NCBI GenBank assembly: GCA_016742125.1
Contig: JACVCM010000065.1
Span: 1 to 18,076 of the forward strand
DNA length: 18,076 nt
Direction of reading: 5' to 3'
Source of the DNA: Sphingomonadaceae bacterium
GTDB taxonomy: Bacteria > Pseudomonadota > Alphaproteobacteria > Sphingomonadales > Sphingomonadaceae
Below, in pieces: positions 7,208 through 14,524 of the stretch. The notes beneath the pieces were generated by a model. The model ran no database searches. It was not told the origin of the DNA and saw nothing but the letters and a program-made list of their open reading frames with translations. How positions within the stretch are numbered: the first letter of the stretch is position 1; every line of letters begins with the position of its first letter. A program made the position numbers and the translations under genes.

Positions 7208-7786
7208 CTAAGGTGCGGATTTTGGTTCAACCCACCCGATCGTGCCATCTTCGCGGCGGTAAACCATATTATGTCGCCCAGTTCCAGTGTTTTTGAACAA
7301 CAGCGCAGGCGTATTACGCAAGTCCATCAGCATAACCGCATCGGATACGGTGGATTCCGGGATATCGACACTCATTTCAGCAACGATGACGGGGGCGTCC
7401 GGGACGGCTTCTTCATCGCTGCCGTCGGGGCCACTGTCGAACACCGTATAGGCGGCTTCTTCTTCTTTCAGCGCATGGGCCGATTGGGCATGCCGGTCCT
7501 GCAGGCGGCGCATATACCGGCGCAGCTGCTTTTCGATCCTGTCGGCCGCACCATCGAACGCCACATGCGCGTCCTGCGCTTCGGAACGACCTTTGAGAAC
7601 AAGACCCTGCATCACATGCATGACGATATCGCTGGTAAAGGCGTCGTGCGGACCGCGACCGAATGTCGCATTGGCAGACAGCGCTTTCGAGAAATATTTA
7701 TCGGCGATGGCGGACAATCGCTTGCCGACATGGCCCTGTAATGCTTCTCCGGTTTCGACCTGATGTCCAGAAACCCTGATATCCAT
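7208..7786 (-). CDS. hpf: Ribosome hibernation promoting factor, long form
   Basis: A 192-residue two-domain protein. Residues 1 to about 105 are the S30AE domain that sits in the decoding region of stalled 30S subunits (MDIRVSGHQVETGEAL, AFDGAADRIEKQLRRYMRRL). After an acidic linker, residues about 130-190 are the C-terminal domain that dimerises ribosomes into 100S particles (SDAVMLMDLRNTPALLFKN, HNMVYRREDGTIGWVEP). The frame extends to 7837, but the ATG at 7786 has AGGAGA at ideal spacing and gives the standard N-terminus. It begins 16 bases after dnaQ, so it may be read from the long upstream operon as well as from its own promoter. Confidence 0.94.
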   Translation of the reverse strand: MDIRVSGHQVETGEALQGHVGKRLSAIADKYFSKALSANATFGRGPHDAFTSDIVMHVMQGLVLKGRSEAQDAHVAFDGAADRIEKQLRRYMRRLQDRHAQSAHALKEEEAAYTVFDSGPDGSDEEAVPDAPVIVAEMSVDIPESTVSDAVMLMDLRNTPALLFKNTGTGRHNMVYRREDGTIGWVEPKSAP

Positions 7787-7802
7787 TACCTGTCTCCTTA
7801 TA

Positions 7803-8501
7803 TTATAGCGCCGACCCCGGTTGGAGCCAAAGCGCATCCTTGATCTTCTCTATAAACGCGCGATGCCGTGCGAGTTCCTCTTCAGAAGCAGCATGTGGTC
7901 TTGGTTCGCGATAAACACGGTGACTTTGCGCCATGATGGCCGCCGGTCCCGCATCGGCCGAGCCACTATCGACAAGGCCCAGTCCGATCTGCCGGCCGCC
8001 GGTTAGCTCGATATACAGTTGCGCCAGCAGTTCGGCATCGAGCAATGCGCCATGCTTTACGCGGTGACTGCGGTCGATCCCATATCTTGTGCAAAGCGCG
8101 TCGAGCGAGAGTTTGGCACCTGGATGCCGCACCCGCGCCAGCGCCACGGTGTCGACCATGCGCGATGTGCAGACTGCAAGGCGCCCACACCGTTGCAGTT
8201 CCATGTTGAGAAAACCGAAATCGAAGCTGGCATTATGCGCAACCAACGGCGAATCGCCGATGAAGTCGAGCAGATCTTCAACCTGATCCGCGAACAGCGC
8301 CTTGTCAGACAGGAATTTGTCGGACAGACCATGCACCTGCTCCGCAGCAGCCGGCATCGCACGTTCGGGGTTGAAATAGGCATGATAGGTGACCCCGGTC
8401 ATCACCCGTCCAACCATTTCGATACATCCTATTTCCACCATCCGGTCCCCATTCTGGGGATCAAAACCTGTGGTTTCGGTGTCGAAGATAATCTCTCGCA
8501 T
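7803..8501 (-). CDS. dnaQ: DNA polymerase III epsilon subunit (3'-5' proofreading exonuclease)
   Basis: A 232-residue DEDDh exonuclease. Metal ligands are visible in order: D7 and E9 in FDTETTG, D94 in HNASFDFGFLN, and H150 and D155 in HGALLDAELLAQLY. GRQIGLGLV at about 169-177 resembles the QxxLxL beta-clamp binding motif that follows the nuclease core in E. coli epsilon. The rest of the tail would bind the polymerase alpha subunit. It proofreads replication errors as part of the Pol III core. It lies 31 bases downstream of coaE and 16 upstream of hpf on the same strand, the common sphingomonad order. The ATG at 8501 has only a weak ribosome-binding site. Confidence 0.95.
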   Translation of the reverse strand: MREIIFDTETTGFDPQNGDRMVEIGCIEMVGRVMTGVTYHAYFNPERAMPAAAEQVHGLSDKFLSDKALFADQVEDLLDFIGDSPLVAHNASFDFGFLNMELQRCGRLAVCTSRMVDTVALARVRHPGAKLSLDALCTRYGIDRSHRVKHGALLDAELLAQLYIELTGGRQIGLGLVDSGSADAGPAAIMAQSHRVYREPRPHAASEEELARHRAFIEKIKDALWLQPGSAL

Positions 8502-8532
8502 TCTGTCGGTGAATGTGAGCCTGTTTCAGCCT

Positions 8533-9132
8533 TTATGCAAGACCTGCGCGCAGCTTTTTGACAAGTGCGCGCACATCGCGCCGTGTGCCTTCAATCGGCT
8601 GACCGGTGTCGATGACATGGTCCGCCCGCGCGCGTTTGTCATTATCCTGCATCTGTAGCGCCAGTATATGCTCGAAACGTTCGGCGGTCATTCCGGGACG
8701 GGCAAGCACACGTTGCCGCTGAACCGATGCCGGTGCAGACACCACGACGGTGAGATCGACATGCTCATCGCCGCCGGTTTCGAACAGCAGCGGGATATCG
8801 AACAGCACCATATCCGCCGTCCGGTGCTCCTTCAAAAAATGCGCCCGCTGCCGCGCCACTGCCGGGTGGATAAGCGCCTCCAGCTTGGCGAGCCGCTCGC
8901 GGTCGCCCAACACTGCTGCCCCCAACGCCTTGCGGTCGACCCCCTCCGGCCCGGTCGTCCCGGCGAACAGGGCTTCGATTTCCGCCACCAGCTCGCCGCC
9001 TGCCGCCTGCATCGCATGCACGGCAGCATCGGCATCGAAAACCGGCACACCTTCGTCGGCAAACATCGTTGCAACCGCTGACTTGCCCATTCCGATCGAT
9101 CCGGTCAGCCCAATGGTGAATGGTCTTGTCAT
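8533..9132 (-). CDS. coaE: Dephospho-CoA kinase
   Basis: A 199-residue P-loop kinase catalysing the last step of coenzyme A synthesis: ATP-dependent phosphorylation of the 3'-hydroxyl of dephospho-CoA. The Walker A motif is GLTGSIGMGKS (residues 8-18). FDADAAVHAM carries the substrate-contacting Asp, and LFDIPLLFETGGDEHVD is the CoaE signature. R-rich QRQRVLARPGMT contributes to the lid. The start codon overlaps the aroE stop (ATGA), so translation is probably coupled. Length is normal for the family. Confidence 0.95.
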   Translation of the reverse strand: MTRPFTIGLTGSIGMGKSAVATMFADEGVPVFDADAAVHAMQAAGGELVAEIEALFAGTTGPEGVDRKALGAAVLGDRERLAKLEALIHPAVARQRAHFLKEHRTADMVLFDIPLLFETGGDEHVDLTVVVSAPASVQRQRVLARPGMTAERFEHILALQMQDNDKRARADHVIDTGQPIEGTRRDVRALVKKLRAGLA

Positions 9133-9938
9133 CCCAGCAGCCTTGCGCGCAGCTCATCTTCGCCATCCTGTGGCGGCGGTGCGCCGAAGAACAGTTCGAA
9201 CGCTATGGCCGCCTGCCCGACCAGCATTTCCAGACCTTCAACCGTTTCCAGTCCCCGCGCACGCGCCGCCTTCAGCAAAGCCGTTTCAATCGGCGCATAG
9301 ACAAGATCATAGACCAATGCATGTTCGGGGAGCGGGGCGAGGTCGATATCGAGCGGGTCCTGCCCGACCATTCCGAGCGGACTGGCATTCACCAGCAACG
9401 CCGCCCCGGGCAGTCGCGCGTCCATCGGCAACACCCGGCCTTTCAGTCCGAAATGTGCGAGCAGCGCGGCCCCTTTCATGGCATTGCGCGCCAGCAAGGC
9501 AACCTCGCCTATGTCCGCCTGCGCAAGCGCAAAAAGCACCGCGCGCGCCGCGCCGCCGACGCCGATGACGACGGCAGTTTCATGCGCGAGCGGCAGGTCG
9601 GCAATCGGTCCATAAAAACCGCCGGCGTCGGTGTTGGTGCCAATCAGCTGGCCCTTGTCACCGCGAAACACCGTGTTGATCGCACCTATCGACCCACGCA
9701 CGTCGCCGGGATCCGTAACGAAATCCAGCGCAGCAATCTTGTGCGGGATGGTGATATTGCAGCCGCGCCAGTCCGGATTGTCTGCCGCCTGCACAAAATA
9801 GTCGCCGAGACCGTCGGGTGCCACGTCGCGCGCATGATATTCGGCTACGATACCCAGCCGGTCCAGCCAGAAGCGGTGGATCAACGGCGACTTGCTGTGC
9901 GAAATGGGGTGGCCGACGACCTCGGCATATTTGCTCAT
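9129..9938 (-). CDS. aroE: Shikimate dehydrogenase
   Basis: A 269-residue NADP-dependent enzyme that reduces 3-dehydroshikimate to shikimate in aromatic amino-acid synthesis. Shikimate-binding S14 and S16 are in PISHSKSPLIH. The catalytic pair is K67 in CNITIPHK and D104 in GTNTDAGGF, and N88 in GAINTV contacts substrate. The nucleotide-binding loop is GVGGAARAVLFAL (126-138). NASPLGMVG and VYDLVYAPIETALL are conserved in the family. Both ends overlap neighbours by ATGA (maf upstream, coaE downstream), placing it in a tightly coupled four-gene run. Confidence 0.95.
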   Translation of the reverse strand: MSKYAEVVGHPISHSKSPLIHRFWLDRLGIVAEYHARDVAPDGLGDYFVQAADNPDWRGCNITIPHKIAALDFVTDPGDVRGSIGAINTVFRGDKGQLIGTNTDAGGFYGPIADLPLAHETAVVIGVGGAARAVLFALAQADIGEVALLARNAMKGAALLAHFGLKGRVLPMDARLPGAALLVNASPLGMVGQDPLDIDLAPLPEHALVYDLVYAPIETALLKAARARGLETVEGLEMLVGQAAIAFELFFGAPPPQDGEDELRARLLG

Positions 9939-10531
9939 GACGGCAAAAGACCGCGAACCCGCAAATAGTCAAGCACCGGCAACAGCGGCAAGCCGATGAT
10001 TGTGAACTGGCTCCCGCTCGCGCCGGAAAAAAGCTGCGCGCCCTCCGCCTCTATCCGGTAACAGCCGACGCAGTGGCGGATGTGGTCCCAGAACTCCTCA
10101 ACATAGCGGTCGATAAATGCCGCACTTAGCACCCGCATCGTCATCTGGGCACTATCGACGACACGCCAGACAGGCTCGCCATTCTCGCAGATCACAGCCG
10201 CGCTAATCAGCCGGTGGCTCCTCCCCGAAAGCATGGCGAGATGTTTGCGCGCATCGTCGGGCTTCTCGGGCTTGTCGAGAATGTTCCCGTCGGCAGTCAC
10301 CAATATCTGGTCGCAGCCCATCACCAGCGCGCCCGGAAATTTCCGCGAAACCTTGCGCGCCTTGGCTTCGGCCAGCGCGTCGGCAATATGCCGGGGCTTT
10401 GCGCCTTCAGCCATGAGCGACGACTTGATGGCATCTTCATCGACAAAGGCCGGATGACCTTCGACCTCGACGCCTGCGGCACGCAGCATCGACAGCCGTC
10501 CGCTGCTTTGCGACGCCAATATCAGCGTCAT
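9935..10531 (-). CDS. maf: Maf family nucleotide pyrophosphatase
   Basis: A 198-residue Maf/HAM1-type protein. Maf enzymes hydrolyse non-canonical or modified nucleoside triphosphates to monophosphates, a house-cleaning role. The N-terminal loop is LASQSSGRLSML (residues 5-16); the more common form has SPRR at this point, so the substrate loop is a variant. GCDQIL with Asp71 is the catalytic motif, ILDKPEKPDDARKHLAMLSGRSH is conserved, and GCYRIEAEGAQLFSGASGS near the end is typical. Which Maf subfamily (dTTP/UTP or m7GTP type) cannot be settled by eye. It overlaps ppsR upstream and aroE downstream by ATGA. Confidence 0.92.
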   Translation of the reverse strand: MTLILASQSSGRLSMLRAAGVEVEGHPAFVDEDAIKSSLMAEGAKPRHIADALAEAKARKVSRKFPGALVMGCDQILVTADGNILDKPEKPDDARKHLAMLSGRSHRLISAAVICENGEPVWRVVDSAQMTMRVLSAAFIDRYVEEFWDHIRHCVGCYRIEAEGAQLFSGASGSQFTIIGLPLLPVLDYLRVRGLLPS

Positions 10532-11361
10532 GCCATTTCGGCCTGCTGCAACTCGCGTGAATTGAACAGGTTGATGATCGCCGCAGCGCTCTCCTCGATC
10601 GATCGCCGGGTCACGTCGAGCACCGGCCAGCCATTATCGGCGAACATTCGCCGCGCATGCGCGACCTCGGCCTTGACCTTTTCTTCATCGACATAGTCCG
10701 TATCGGGCGACTGGTTGAGCGAGAGCAGGCGATTCCGGCGCACCTGGATCAGCCGTTCGGCGCTGGTCACCAACCCGACCACCATCGGGTGTCTGAGCGT
10801 GAACAATATCGGCGGCGGCGGTGCTTCCGGGACGATGGGAATATTGGCCGTCTTGTAGCCGCGATTGGCAAGATAGATGCTGGTCGGGGTTTTCGAGGTA
10901 CGCGACACGCCCGCCAGAACGATGTCCGCCTCTTCCCAATTTTGCGAATTGATCCCGTCATCATGCGCGATCGTGAACTGGATGGCATCGACACGCGCGA
11001 AATAGGCGGCATCCATGGCATGCTGGCGGCCGGGTCGCGCCTTCGCTTCCTGTCCCAGCATATTCGACATTGCATCGCTGACCGCATCGAGCGCCGCGAC
11101 CGCCGGAAGACCCAAAGCGCGGCACCGGGTCTCCAGCTTGCGCCTGGTGTCGCGGTTGACGAGTGTGAACAGCACCAGCCCGGGATTAGCCGCGACATCG
11201 ACCAATATGCGTTCCAGATGACTTTCGGATCGTACCATCGGCCAGAAATGCTTGACGACATCTTCGGCGCCATCGAACTGGGCAAGCGCCGCCTTTGCGA
11301 TGTTTTCCAGGGTTTCCCCGGTGGAGTCGGACAATAGGTGGAGATGGAAGCGCTGGCCCAT
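10528..11361 (-). CDS. ppsR: Kinase/pyrophosphorylase regulating PEP synthase or PPDK (DUF299)
   Basis: A 277-residue bifunctional regulator that phosphorylates (with ADP) and dephosphorylates (by pyrophosphorolysis) phosphoenolpyruvate synthase or pyruvate phosphate dikinase. FHLHLLSDSTGETLEN opens the protein as usual. HDDG (133-136) and the P-loop-like GVSRTSKTPTSIYLANRGYK (151-170) are the family signatures. Family members are also known as RP001-like, after the Rickettsia gene next to hemE. The ATG at 11361 begins right beside the probable replication origin and is the first gene of the leftward run; its stop overlaps the maf start. The target enzyme is not in the window. Confidence 0.93.
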   Translation of the reverse strand: MGQRFHLHLLSDSTGETLENIAKAALAQFDGAEDVVKHFWPMVRSESHLERILVDVAANPGLVLFTLVNRDTRRKLETRCRALGLPAVAALDAVSDAMSNMLGQEAKARPGRQHAMDAAYFARVDAIQFTIAHDDGINSQNWEEADIVLAGVSRTSKTPTSIYLANRGYKTANIPIVPEAPPPPILFTLRHPMVVGLVTSAERLIQVRRNRLLSLNQSPDTDYVDEEKVKAEVAHARRMFADNGWPVLDVTRRSIEESAAAIINLFNSRELQQAEMA

Positions 11362-11384
11362 ATGGCAGAATAGTGTTGGCAGCT

Positions 11385-11393
11385 TGGGGATAA
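11385..11393 (-). other. DnaA-box-like site
   Basis: The minus strand reads TTATCCCCA, one mismatch from the TTATCCACA consensus. It lies 24 bases from the ppsR start within the probable origin. Confidence 0.5.
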
Positions 11394-11408
11394 ATCAAGG
11401 GACAAAAT

Positions 11409-11429
11409 CGGGCGGACATTTTGCGCCCG
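11409..11429. repeat. Inverted repeat in the probable origin
   Basis: Arms CGGGCG (11409-11414) and CGCCCG (11424-11429) with a 9-base spacer, located between the first and second groups of DnaA-box-like sites. It could be a hairpin in the ppsR leader or a binding site; nothing more specific can be said. Confidence 0.35.
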
Positions 11430-11464
11430 GCTGTCATCGATTCACTGCGCGATTCGGGCACAGC

Positions 11465-11505
11465 CTGTCCACAGGCGCATAGCGCATTCCACAGCCTGTG
11501 AATAA
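11465..11505. other. Pair of DnaA-box-like sites
   Basis: CTGTCCACA at 11465-11473 (plus strand, two mismatches) and TTATTCACA at 11497-11505 (minus strand, one mismatch) face each other. CCACAGCCTGTG between them adds further half-site similarity. This is the densest part of the probable origin. Confidence 0.55.
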
Positions 11506-11624
11506 CGGGGAAGGATTTTGCGACTCCGGTTGAATCGGAAAGCCGCATCCCGTCAAGATGTTGGCAATATCCGCAAAAGCTTTTAAGGCCTTGCATATCA
11601 ACAGCCCATCATCTTTCATCATCC

Positions 11625-11647
11625 TTATATAAATATATATTCTGATT
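11625..11647. other. AT-rich tract, candidate DNA-unwinding element
   Basis: Twenty of 23 bases or more are A or T (TTATATAAATATATATT then CTGATT), standing out in GC-rich surroundings. It is at the hemE end of the probable origin, 16 bases before the hemE start. It may also serve as the hemE promoter. Confidence 0.5.
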
Positions 11648-11662
11648 GGATCCCTTGCCGCG

Positions 11663-12694
11663 ATGACTGCCCCTGCGCCCAAGAAACTGCTCAACGTTCT
11701 GAAGGGTCAGCGCGAAGAGATTCCGCCCGTCTGGCTCATGCGTCAGGCCGGGCGCTATCTTCCGGAATATCGCGCCTTGCGGGCAGAAAAAGGCGGGTTT
11801 CTCGAACTGGCCTATGACAGCGATGCGGCTGCGGAAATCACCTTGCAGCCGATCCGCCGTTTCGGCTTCGACGGCGCAATCCTGTTTTCCGACATATTGG
11901 TCATCCCGCATGCCATGGGTCAGGACCTTTGGTTCGAAACCGGCGAAGGACCGAGGCTCGCTCCGCGACTGGCGGACAGTCGGCTGGACGAGCTGACACC
12001 CGCACCGCAGCGGTTGACCCCGGTCTTTGAAACCGTACGCAAGGTGCGCGCCGGTCTTCCGGACACAACAACCTTCCTGGGCTTTGCCGGAAGCCCTTGG
12101 ACGGTCGCCACCTATATGGTGCATGGCCAGGGAAGCAAGGACCAGTCCGAGGCCCGCCGCATGGCGCATGCCGAGCCTGCGCGCTTTGCTGCCTTGATCG
12201 ATGAGATCGTTGCGGCGACTGTGGATTATCTCGGCCGCCAGATTGAAGCAGGCGTTGACGCCGTGCAATTGTTCGACAGCTGGGCGGGTTCGCTGTCACC
12301 GGCGCAGTTCGAGAAATGGGTGATTGCCCCCAATGCCGAAATTGTGCGCCGCTTGAAGGAGCGCCATCCCGACACGCCGATCATCGGTTTTCCCAAAGGG
12401 GCCGGCGGCAAGCTTGCGGCCTATGCCGAAGGCACTGGCGTCGATGCACTGGGCCTGGATGAAACCGTCGATCCCCATTGGGCGGACCGGGAGCTTCCAA
12501 AGGCGCTGCCCGTTCAGGGCAATCTCGATCCGCTGGCGCTGATTGCGGGCGGGCCGGACCTGGAAAGCGCGGTCGACAACATCCTGTCGGCCTTTGCGGA
12601 CCGCCCGCATATCTTCAACCTCGGGCATGGCATTTTGCCCGACACTCCCATTGAACATGTTGAAAAGCTGCTTACTCTGGTCCGCAGGGACTGA
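11663..12694 (+). CDS. hemE: Uroporphyrinogen decarboxylase
   Basis: A 343-residue cytoplasmic enzyme that removes the four acetate carboxyls of uroporphyrinogen III to give coproporphyrinogen III in haem synthesis. The N-terminal signature is WLMRQAGRYLPEYR (24-37). The invariant catalytic Asp77 is in LFSDILVIPHAMG. GFAGSPWTVATYM and the C-terminal FNLGHGILPDTPIEHVEKL are conserved. Full family length. The ATG at 11663 follows the probable origin and has no strong ribosome-binding site. hemJ begins 18 bases after its stop, so two steps of the same pathway are probably co-transcribed. Confidence 0.96.
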   Translation: MTAPAPKKLLNVLKGQREEIPPVWLMRQAGRYLPEYRALRAEKGGFLELAYDSDAAAEITLQPIRRFGFDGAILFSDILVIPHAMGQDLWFETGEGPRLAPRLADSRLDELTPAPQRLTPVFETVRKVRAGLPDTTTFLGFAGSPWTVATYMVHGQGSKDQSEARRMAHAEPARFAALIDEIVAATVDYLGRQIEAGVDAVQLFDSWAGSLSPAQFEKWVIAPNAEIVRRLKERHPDTPIIGFPKGAGGKLAAYAEGTGVDALGLDETVDPHWADRELPKALPVQGNLDPLALIAGGPDLESAVDNILSAFADRPHIFNLGHGILPDTPIEHVEKLLTLVRRD

Positions 12695-12712
12695 ACGACG
12701 AAAGCCGCCGCA

Positions 12713-13156
12713 ATGTCGGAAACCATCGCTGTGCTCTATATCTGGCTCAAATCCGCGCATATCATTTTCGTCATCTTCTGGATGGCGGGCCTGTTCATGC
12801 TGCCACGCTTCTTCGTCTATCACCAGGAAAGCACCGAGGGGTCTGGAGAAGCCGCCAGATGGGTGGACCGTGAGGCAAAGCTCATCAAGATCATCCTCAA
12901 TCCGTCGATCATCGTTGTCTGGGCTGTCGGCCTTGTCCTTGCCTGGCATATCGGCGCGATGCAGGACGGCTGGTTTCACGCGAAGCTGCTGTTCGTGCTC
13001 GGACTGTCGGCCTATCATGGCTGGATGGTCGGCTATGCGAAAAAACTGGCAAGGGGCGAACGCCCGCTGACCGGCAAACAGCTCCGCCTGTTCAACGAAG
13101 TGCCGGGGATCGCCGCGGCGATTATCGTGGTGCTGGTGGTGGCCAAGCCGTTCTGA
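12713..13156 (+). CDS. hemJ: Protoporphyrinogen oxidase HemJ
   Basis: A 147-residue membrane protein with four hydrophobic helices (about 5-30, 57-80, 88-106 and 126-146). HemJ oxidises protoporphyrinogen IX to protoporphyrin IX at the inner membrane. His16 in WLKSAHIIFVIFWMAGLFMLPR and Lys90 in WFHAKLLFVLGLSAYHGWM correspond to the conserved His/Lys pair described for this family. The ATG at 12713 lies 18 bases after hemE. In related genomes rho usually comes soon after; here about 2.3 kb of other sequence separates them. Confidence 0.93.
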   Translation: MSETIAVLYIWLKSAHIIFVIFWMAGLFMLPRFFVYHQESTEGSGEAARWVDREAKLIKIILNPSIIVVWAVGLVLAWHIGAMQDGWFHAKLLFVLGLSAYHGWMVGYAKKLARGERPLTGKQLRLFNEVPGIAAAIIVVLVVAKPF

Positions 13157-13315
13157 CTTTGAAATCATGATATGGATTTTGGCGTCCGATAGACACTGAA
13201 TCGTTGCATTCAAAAGTCGTCCGGCGGCATTTGCCCACATTCTTTCCATCGAGCCCGTAGGACTCTGTCTTGACAGCGGTTACTACCACAGCGGGTTTCC
13301 AGCAATTCTGACGCC

Positions 13316-13332
13316 TCAACCGAAGGGGTTGA
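13316..13332. promoter_or_regulatory. Operator-like dyad overlapping a -35 box
   Basis: TCAACC-GAAGG-GGTTGA: perfect 6-bp arms with a 5-base spacer, 17 bases in all. Its right arm overlaps the -35 hexamer of the promoter at 13329-13357. The size and place suit a TetR-type repressor such as the one encoded in this operon. Confidence 0.5.
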
Positions 13333-13357
13333 CCTGAGCGATCAGATAATTTATATA
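13329..13357 (+). promoter_or_regulatory. Sigma-70-like promoter of the gst-tetR-PPOX operon
   Basis: TTGACC (13329-13334), a 17-base spacer, then TATATA (13352-13357). Transcription would start near 13364, giving a leader of about 20 bases before the ATG at 13383. A second weak dyad ATTTAT/ATAAAT overlaps the -10 region. Confidence 0.6.
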
Positions 13358-13382
13358 ACGATAAATAAATATGGAGATTGCC

Positions 13383-13982
13383 ATGCTGCTATATCATCAC
13401 CCCCTGTCTGCCAACGGTCACAAGGTAAAATTGCTGCTCGGATTCCTTTCTGTTTCCCATGATGAAAAGACGGTTGACGTTCCTGGCGGTGAGCAGTTTG
13501 CAGATTGGTTTGGGGTGATCTCTGATCTGCGGCAGATCCCTGTGCTCGATGATGGCGCCGTGCGCATTCGGGATGCACAGGCAATCCTCATCTATCTCGG
13601 CGCGAAATATGATCCTGAACGTCGGTGGTGGCCAACCGATGCCGCCGAACAAGGGATAATAGCACAATGGCTATCCTTTGCCGCCGTGGAACTGCAGAAC
13701 GGCATCAATCTTTCACGGCTCTATTTTCGTCTTAGCGCCCCTTGCGATATCGCGGCCGCGCAGATGCAAGGCGAAAAGACGCTTGGCGTCCTCGACCGGC
13801 ATCTGGCCAACAAAGATTGGCTGGAACTCGGGCGGCCGACGATCGCCGATCTGGCTTGTGTAACCTTCGCTGCTCGCTCGGGCGAGGCCAAGCACGACAT
13901 TACCGCCTATCCTAATGTGTCGGCATGGGTAGAACGCGTCCGTACGCTGCCGAACTTCACGGGCATGGAGGGCTTTGCCTGA
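13383..13982 (+). CDS. Glutathione S-transferase family protein
   Basis: A 199-residue protein with the GST layout: a thioredoxin-like N-domain (about 1-76: LLYHHPLSANGHKVKLLL, then DLRQIPVLDDGAVRIRDAQA with the cis-Pro and glutathione-contacting region) and a helical C-domain (about 88-195, with LGRPTIADLACVTFAARS and the N-capping Asp). Family members conjugate or reduce electrophilic compounds with glutathione in the cytoplasm. The frame begins at 13371, but the ATG at 13383 has GGAG six bases upstream and gives the standard N-terminus. Its stop overlaps the start of the TetR gene (TGATG). GC content and codon use look less extreme than in the flanking haem genes. Confidence 0.88.
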   Translation: MLLYHHPLSANGHKVKLLLGFLSVSHDEKTVDVPGGEQFADWFGVISDLRQIPVLDDGAVRIRDAQAILIYLGAKYDPERRWWPTDAAEQGIIAQWLSFAAVELQNGINLSRLYFRLSAPCDIAAAQMQGEKTLGVLDRHLANKDWLELGRPTIADLACVTFAARSGEAKHDITAYPNVSAWVERVRTLPNFTGMEGFA

Positions 13983-14524
13983 TGCGCCCGGCCAAAGTTG
14001 CTGCGGGTGATGTCAGCGCTGGACTGGTCGACGCGTTCCGGCGGCATGGCTATGCAGGCGCCAGTCTACGTACGCTGAAAGACGCAACGGGTCTGAATCC
14101 CGCGAGCCTGTATCATCGCTTTCCCGATGGCAAGGCTGACATGGCATGCGCCGCAATTGAATACGCGACAGTCCAGTTCGACGCGCTCGTAATCGACCCG
14201 TTGCGAGCCGAAGGTCCGACGGAAGATCGACTAAGATCAAGTGCCAATGGGGTTACGGAATTCTATCAGAGTGGCCGCCTCGCCTGCCTGTTGGCTACAC
14301 TTGCCCTGTCTGATGCGCCAACTGCGGTGCGTGAGCGGATTGCAGCGGCTTTTGTCATGTGGCGGGACACGCTTTCCGACGTTCTCGCCAGTGCAGGAGT
14401 GTCACAAGCCGGGGATATCGCAGCCAGTCGGATCGCTTCAGTTCAAGGGGCGCTGATCCTGGCGCAGTCCGGCATGGGAACGGTCTGTTTCGACCATGCG
14501 GTGGCGCAGCTTGCAGCCTCCTGA
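13982..14524 (+). CDS. TetR/AcrR family transcriptional regulator
   Basis: A 180-residue regulator. Residues about 7-50 form the TetR DNA-binding domain (VDAFRRHGYAGASLRTLKDA, then TGLNPASLYHRFPDGKADM with the recognition helix). The C-terminal part (about 70-175) is helical and should bind a ligand; its sequence looks like the LmrA/YxaF-type branch, with VQGALILAQS near the end. I chose the ATG at 13982 because it overlaps the GST stop as TGATG and starts just before the helix-turn-helix, although the frame is open to 13925. It probably represses its own operon through the dyad at 13316-13332. Its stop overlaps the next start in the same TGATG way. Confidence 0.88.
   Translation: MRPAKVAAGDVSAGLVDAFRRHGYAGASLRTLKDATGLNPASLYHRFPDGKADMACAAIEYATVQFDALVIDPLRAEGPTEDRLRSSANGVTEFYQSGRLACLLATLALSDAPTAVRERIAAAFVMWRDTLSDVLASAGVSQAGDIAASRIASVQGALILAQSGMGTVCFDHAVAQLAAS

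Larger units (their letters stand above)
11362..11662. other. Probable chromosomal replication origin (oriC) between ppsR and hemE
   Basis: This 301-base gene-free stretch lies between the RP001/DUF299 homologue and hemE, the same setting as the mapped Caulobacter origin and the proposed Rickettsia origin. It holds two DnaA-box-like sites with one mismatch to TTATCCACA (11385-11393 and 11497-11505, both on the minus strand). Weaker two-mismatch sites lie at 11465-11473, 11567-11575 and 11595-11603. There are also four GANTC sites (11439, 11451, 11522, 11532), an AT-rich tract (11625-11647) and palindromes (AAAAGCTTTT at 11575-11584, AAGGCCTT at 11585-11592). Genes on both sides read outward, as expected for leading-strand genes. 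The ppsR and hemE promoters must also lie here. I found no convincing TTAA-N7-TTAA CtrA site. Confidence 0.7.

Noticed and set aside
11585..11600. Possible CtrA site at the TTAA in the probable origin.
   Set aside because: The second TTAA half-site is not found at the required 7-base spacing.
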